The position numbers and the translations under genes were made by a program. From NCBI GenBank assembly GCA_017935785.1, contig JAGBGU010000057.1, positions 1 through 58,439 of the forward strand: DNA of 58,439 bases, written 5' to 3'. This DNA is from Bacteroidaceae bacterium (GTDB taxonomy: Bacteria > Bacteroidota > Bacteroidia > Bacteroidales > Bacteroidaceae). This document shows, piece by piece, positions 54,816 to 58,439 of this stretch. The first letter of the stretch is position 1. Each line of letters opens with the position of its first letter. Below the pieces are notes generated by a model, which searched no databases, was not told the DNA's origin, and saw nothing but the letters and a program-made list of their open reading frames with translations.

Positions 54816-54962
54816 ACTGCCACCATTAAGAATGTCGTTTCTGTGACATGTGTGACACGTACTTTATGCAACTTTTTCAGAAATGGAAATAAATGGTATG
54901 CCTTAAAGGCGGTCATTTTATTTTTTCTCCATAAAAGGTTGTAATATTCAGTGTCACACATG

Positions 54963-57089
54963 TCACAACGGTTCCTCAGGAAGGGAGTGGATGATGTCGA
55001 ATCCACTGCGTTCCGCTACTGCCCAGAATCGTGCGCTCCTGGTTCTTATCTGTTTGTAACCCAAATCCTTCATGGCTTTTCCTATTTGTGTGGCAGAAAC
55101 TCTGATATTGGGCGGGAAGCGTGAAAGGATTTGTGTCGCCGACAGGTACAGCGGTAACTCGTCATTTTGTGGCTTGCGGAAATAGCTCAATACCAGTTCG
55201 CGTGCCATATTGGGTGTTTCGAATTGGTTGTTGTGGCGGTGCAGACGGTCAATCTCGCTGTTTTGCAGCCAATAGCGGAATCCCGAATCCAGCAGGGCTT
55301 TTGCCTGTGCGTAAATGCCTTCGTATGGGAGGGGATTCGTCCACGGGTTTTCGATATGTTCCACCTCAAAAGGCATCCAGCGCCGGTTGCCCGTGTCGTC
55401 AGTCAGAAACTGCAGGTTGTTGCCTGTGGCACAGAACGATGCCACATGGGGCAGACGTACTTTGTTGCGTGCATAAGGCGGGCGTTCCTGGATGTGAGTT
55501 ACGGTGGTCAGCGCTTTCAACTGGTTCAGTTCCGAACGCGACATGGAATCAATCTCCTCAAAGTTGATGAGCAGATTTTCTGTCAGGGCGAAATGGTCGT
55601 CCTTGGTCAGCCGCATAGAATTGGTCTTGGAGGTGTAGTATGCCCGCAGTTCTGGTGGCAGCAGATTCTCCATGAACGAACTTTTGAACGTGCCTTGTCT
55701 GCCCAGCAGCACCAGAATCTGGTGGTTTACCACCTGCTCGTCCAGTGCCGATGCCACCATGGCTACAAACCAACGGCGGGCAAAGAAGTCGAAAGTCTGC
55801 GCATCCGTATCCTTGCAGCGTACACGTTTCCACAGCATCCCGATGTGGTCGGTCTTTCCGTCCCAGGGCGGGAGCGTGCCCAGATAGGATTGGAACGGAT
55901 TGAACTCCGGGACGAAGTCGCTGACGAGCAAGGCGCGCAGACTGAAGAATTCGGTGTGGATGCCCTGACGTTCCATGGCACACCATAGCGAGTTTTCGAA
56001 CGAGTCGTCCATTCGCTTCCATCCATCACCTCCTTCAGCAGACTGGTATTCAATGGTATGGCTCATCATGTTTTTACGAAGCCGGTATCTCTCGGTAATG
56101 AAGGCCTCCATTTCATCAATTGACGCCTTCTTTGCGTGTTGAGCGGCACCCTTCTTGCTATAGTCGGACAGCCGGTATTTTTTGTGCTCGTGGGTGAGGG
56201 CGTAGCAGCTGCGTACTATGCCGGCAATGGCACCCGGATGTGTGGCCTCGTAGTCGGCGAAATCCTCCATGGCCCATTCCTGCGCCTGTTGCTGCGCCAC
56301 CCCGAATCGGTTCATCCAGTACAGGCAGCGGCATGCATAGTCGTTGTGCCGACCAGCTTCGTATGCGGCACCTTCCTTTTCCACCAGCTGTTTCACAAGC
56401 GGGGCGGCTGACGATGCGGTGGCCGTTCGTCCCTTCACCTTCATTGCAGTATGTATGCTCAGTGGTGCCGGTGTGGGTAGAGGTGTGGCATCGGGGTTGA
56501 AATAGACATCGGTATCGTGGCAGATAACAGACAGGCGGGTGGGGTTTTTGCATTGTGTGTCATAAGCCAGCCCCGACAGGTGTGCATAGTATTCATTGGC
56601 GGCCGTCCAACACAGGGAGAATCCTTTCTCGTCCTTGCACGTCGTGCCTCGGGCGATGACGCGTATGCCCCTTCCCGATAGGGTAGTGTGTGCAAGGAAA
56701 GTATGTCTGTCTGCCCGGATTTTTCTCAAGGCTTCTGTTATCAGGTCAGCGTCTGCCTCGTCAAAATCAATCATGTACAGCCCTGTAAAGGCTTTCACAT
56801 GTGCCGAAGAACGCCCCTTTTCCACTTGTGCGCTGCAAAGGAAGGCCGGTTGTGCCTTTTTAATCCGCATCTTTTGCTGCTTCATGCGTTGGGCCTCCTC
56901 CGCATTTCCGGCGGATTCTGCCGCCTCCTGGCGCAGGAATGCATCTCGGTATGCTTTGGTCTGTACCGCATGTGTGCCGTTTTGTATTTCTTCCACAATT
57001 TGTGCCCATGTGGTTGGCGAGGGCACGGTGCTGCCCAGAGAAAGGAACCGTGTGGGCTGCATGTTTTCCGTAAAATTACTTTTCTTCAT
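54963..57089 (-). CDS. VirE_N / VapE-type primase-helicase-like protein
   Basis: 708 residues. The N-terminal part (about 85-210) fits VirE_N/BT4734-like (AFTGLYMIDFDEAD, LSGRGIRVIARG), a primase-like domain. The C-terminal part fits the VapE P-loop domain: QILVLLGRQGTFKSSF with Lys469, LINFEEIDSM as Walker B, and SFCATGNNLQFLTDDTGNRRWM with the sensor Asn and Arg finger. This is the replication or phage-related gene always seen near DUF4248 in Bacteroides capsule regions. Its function there is unproved. The alternative start MQPTRFLSL is possible. Confidence 0.88.
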   Translation of the reverse strand: MKKSNFTENMQPTRFLSLGSTVPSPTTWAQIVEEIQNGTHAVQTKAYRDAFLRQEAAESAGNAEEAQRMKQQKMRIKKAQPAFLCSAQVEKGRSSAHVKAFTGLYMIDFDEADADLITEALRKIRADRHTFLAHTTLSGRGIRVIARGTTCKDEKGFSLCWTAANEYYAHLSGLAYDTQCKNPTRLSVICHDTDVYFNPDATPLPTPAPLSIHTAMKVKGRTATASSAAPLVKQLVEKEGAAYEAGRHNDYACRCLYWMNRFGVAQQQAQEWAMEDFADYEATHPGAIAGIVRSCYALTHEHKKYRLSDYSKKGAAQHAKKASIDEMEAFITERYRLRKNMMSHTIEYQSAEGGDGWKRMDDSFENSLWCAMERQGIHTEFFSLRALLVSDFVPEFNPFQSYLGTLPPWDGKTDHIGMLWKRVRCKDTDAQTFDFFARRWFVAMVASALDEQVVNHQILVLLGRQGTFKSSFMENLLPPELRAYYTSKTNSMRLTKDDHFALTENLLINFEEIDSMSRSELNQLKALTTVTHIQERPPYARNKVRLPHVASFCATGNNLQFLTDDTGNRRWMPFEVEHIENPWTNPLPYEGIYAQAKALLDSGFRYWLQNSEIDRLHRHNNQFETPNMARELVLSYFRKPQNDELPLYLSATQILSRFPPNIRVSATQIGKAMKDLGYKQIRTRSARFWAVAERSGFDIIHSLPEEPL

Positions 57090-57111
57090 GTGTATAAAAA
57101 CTTTACATAAT

Positions 57112-57142
57112 TTTGTTTGTATTTACTTTTTTTGTATCTTTG
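57112..57142 (+). promoter_or_regulatory. Plus-strand promoter (TTTG ... TATCTTTG)
   Basis: TTTG at 57112-57115 and TATCTTTG at 57135-57142, good spacing. Transcription would start near 57149 and proceed toward the small gene at 57394, leaving a leader of about 245 bases. Confidence 0.75.
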
Positions 57143-57194
57143 CCGATGAATCCTCTGGCCTTTTGGCCGGGATGAACGTTCTGTGAAACTGCTG

Positions 57195-57202
57195 CAAAGA
57201 TA
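57195..57202 (-). promoter_or_regulatory. Minus-strand -7 box of the VapE gene
   Basis: TATCTTTG on the minus strand; the start would be near 57188, about 100 bases before the VapE ATG. It lies inside the leader of the plus-strand transcript, so the two divergent RNAs overlap by about 40 bases at their 5' ends. Confidence 0.6.
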
Positions 57203-57208
57203 AGACGA

Positions 57209-57248
57209 CTCTGATTAGCGGTGCTGTACGCTATGGCGTGCAGCAGAG
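57209..57248 (+). other. Nested hairpin in the plus-strand leader
   Basis: GCTGTACGC (57223-57231) pairs with GCGTGCAGC (57236-57244) over TATG, and CTCTG (57209-57213) can pair with CAGAG (57244-57248) outside it, competing for one base. It lies in the 304-base gap between the VapE ATG and the small gene. The rest of this gap shows no gene. Confidence 0.5.
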
Positions 57249-57393
57249 AGCCTTAAAACCGGCTGACTTTAACAATATTTAACGCAAATCCATTCGTGCA
57301 CCTGGCAAATTCTGCGCTTGAAACTGTCTTCTGACGGTGTAGACATACGGGCTGTAAGTGGTCCGCAACTTCACTTAACCAGAGACAGTGTCC

Positions 57394-57768
57394 ATGGATC
57401 AGTTAGCCGGGAGAGGCGACCCCGGTTGGCTTACCACCGCTGTCCGGGAGATTTCCCAAATCAGAGAACGACTGAGTATGACTGCTGACCGTGCCTTTGC
57501 CCGTGCCATACACATGAATCCGCGCACTGTGGCCAAACTGCATCCGGACCATCCCGATGCAACGCTGCAATACGAAACCGTGGAAAAGGTGTTTATGCAA
57601 GTGGGGCTGTTGCTGGATGAGTACGGGGACGACCAGCCAGAAGAGTACCGGCTAGTCTTTCAAGCCCAGTTGCGCGTTTACCGCGCATACATGGACGAAA
57701 AGGCCAGGCACACTTCCCGTAAAGGGAGTGGGGAAGATAAGAAGCATCAGTCCGGAAGGATGGATTAA
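57394..57768 (+). CDS. Small cytoplasmic protein with possible HTH, unknown function
   Basis: 124 residues from the ATG at 57394 (a GTG two codons earlier is also open). The central part MTADRAFARAIHMNPRTVAKLH looks like a helix-turn-helix, followed by YETVEKVFMQVGLLLDEYG and a charged C-terminus rich in Lys, Arg and Gln. No signal peptide. I do not recognise a family. It has its own promoter and a long leader, faces away from the VapE gene, and is followed by a structured 3' region ending in a terminator. Confidence 0.65.
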   Translation: MDQLAGRGDPGWLTTAVREISQIRERLSMTADRAFARAIHMNPRTVAKLHPDHPDATLQYETVEKVFMQVGLLLDEYGDDQPEEYRLVFQAQLRVYRAYMDEKARHTSRKGSGEDKKHQSGRMD

Positions 57769-57774
57769 CCCCCA

Positions 57775-58048
57775 AAATCTCCGTTGCATGTCCATACCCT
57801 TGACCGGCGAGGGCGGAAAAGACACATCGGAGTGCCGGTAACGTAGCGTAAAAAGGGAAACCGCCCAAAGTGCCTCATGCCCCTAAGCATGAACGTGGTG
57901 GCTGAAACAAACAGATTTGGGAACAGGCGGCCATGAGCCAGCCGACGCCGTACAGCACCCTGCCGGCCTTCCGCCTTCCGGTACATCGCAGTACACGCCC
58001 CGGGACACAGTGTGGCATGTCGGAGCCGCCAGCCCCGGGGCTTTTGTT
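57775..58048 (+). ncRNA. Structured RNA region downstream of the small gene (candidate)
   Basis: About 270 bases with several possible stems: GGGCGG (57811-57816) with CCGCCC (57861-57866), CATGC (57876-57880) with GCATG (57887-57891), a GGCGG/CCGCC pairing between about 57927 and 57975, and the terminal terminator stem. It may be the 3' UTR of the small gene or a separate processed RNA. It does not match the tmRNA, RNase P or SRP RNA signatures I know. Confidence 0.35.
57997..58048 (+). terminator. Terminator with GC-rich stem
   Basis: GCCCCGGG (57997-58004) pairs with CCCGGGGC (58034-58041), followed by TTTTGTTGT. The 29-base loop contains a smaller hairpin (CACAGTGTG). It should end the transcript started at about 57149. 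Confidence 0.75.
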
Positions 58049-58061
58049 GTCGGAATTCTAA

Positions 58062-58254
58062 GAATCTGTTTTATTTTATTGGATAAGTTCATACTTTATT
58101 GTAAGGATGCTAATTTCGGATCTCTTGCGACTCTTTTTGCCGCCTTCCCCTTCGTGAATTTCGAGAATAGTCCACTATTCTCTTCAACTCACAAAGGAAA
58201 ATCCACTCAAAAATAGTCCGCAATGGGAACTCGAAATAAAATCAAAACAGATTC
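58062..58254. mobile_element. MITE-like element with TAA target duplication
   Basis: 193 bases. The left end GAATCTGTTTTATTTTATT and the inverted right end GAATCTGTTTTGATTTTATT match except for one inserted base. Both ends are flanked by TAA (58059-58061 and 58255-58257), which looks like a 3-bp target duplication. The inside has a GAGAATAGT/ACTATTCTC hairpin at 58163-58182 and no usable gene. Size and ends suit a non-autonomous element moved by an IS5-group transposase (TNA targets). No transposase is in the window. Confidence 0.7.
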
Positions 58255-58335
58255 TAAGTGGTATGCCAGCCTGTAGCGGATCCGTTATTCCCTCTTTTCT
58301 TCTATATAACAAAACGCGAAAACCTCAAGCAGATG

Positions 58336-58421
58336 GTCATGCTGAACTTGTTTCAGCATCTGTCCGCAGTCAGGGGTTAGTAAAGGCTCGCAGTGAGATC
58401 CTGAAACAAGTTCAGGATGAC
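58336..58421. repeat. REP-like double palindrome, copy 3
   Basis: Same two palindromes as at 501-585 and 862-946 (GTCATGCTGAACTTG on the left, GATCCTGAAACAAGTTCAGG on the right), same orientation, with a different spacer. The rest of the 57769-58439 stretch holds the structured region and the MITE-like element; I see no gene. Confidence 0.7.
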
Positions 58422-58439
58422 ATTTGGCGCTACTTGTTA

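Noticed and set aside
57775..58048. tmRNA, RNase P RNA or SRP RNA
   Set aside because: None of their conserved core sequences is present; only generic stems can be seen.
501..58421. REP-like repeats at both window ends as ends of one large mobile element
   Set aside because: They are in the same orientation, one occurs twice within 450 bases, and housekeeping ribosomal genes lie between; they are dispersed repeats.

Overview
The window comes from a Bacteroidales chromosome (Bacteroidaceae or Prevotellaceae type; species not resolvable by eye). Supporting signs are the promoter form TAnnTTTG with an upstream TTTG, ribosomal genes that mostly lack Shine-Dalgarno sites, a DUF5686 protein, the VirE_N/VapE + DUF4248 + HU-like + smalltalk + amidase set typical of Bacteroides capsule regions, and a fused str-S10-spc-alpha ribosomal cluster without tuf.

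Layout. (1) 1-1355: the 3' end of a truncated gene, then about 1 kb without genes, filled with two copies of a roughly 220-bp repeat made of small hairpins. (2) 1356-4893: a DUF5686 outer-membrane-type protein and a PfkB sugar kinase. (3) 4913-5374: eleven head-to-tail 42-bp units in a three-unit higher-order pattern, between the convergent kinase and transporter genes. (4) 5345-12104, minus strand: a compact operon with free-Met-(R)-sulfoxide reductase, proC, a nucleotidyltransferase, an ATP-grasp enzyme, a CDP-alcohol phosphatidyltransferase, a flippase-like membrane protein, a HAD phosphatase and a FucP-type transporter. The middle of it looks like a pathway for a lipid or polyol-phosphate head group. 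A second array, four 22-bp units, lies upstream of it. (5) 12524-12943: a small exported protein. (6) 13215-31113: the ribosomal protein, EF-G, SecY, MetAP, IF-1 and RpoA cluster, ended by a clear terminator. (7) 31173-32974: a beta-helix protein and an RlpA-like protein on the minus strand. (8) 32993-33263: divergent tRNA-Pro(CGG) and tRNA-Phe(GAA).

(9) 33443-52762: a surface polysaccharide locus. It starts with Wza- and Wzz-type export proteins. Then come rfbA, a UDP-glucose dehydrogenase with a repeat-like in-frame insertion, a nucleotidyltransferase/PLP-enzyme fusion coupled to an opine-dehydrogenase-like gene, rfbC, a broken rfbD and rfbB. The last part is visibly AT-richer and carries Wzy, Wzx, a WbsX-type enzyme, an iron-sulfur FrhB-type protein, a pyruvyl transferase and two GT2 glycosyltransferases. 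(10) 53029-57089, minus strand: amidase, smalltalk peptide, HU-like protein, DUF4248 protein and VirE_N/VapE protein, with simple-sequence repeats between them. (11) 57135-58048: a plus-strand transcription unit with a small unknown gene and a structured 3' part. (12) 58062-58254: a MITE-like element, followed by a third copy of the palindromic repeat.

The least explained items are the two palindrome arrays with 21/22-bp spacing that flank the minus-strand lipid-type operon, the fusion enzyme with its opine dehydrogenase partner, and the ugd insertion that resembles intergenic simple repeats elsewhere in the window.
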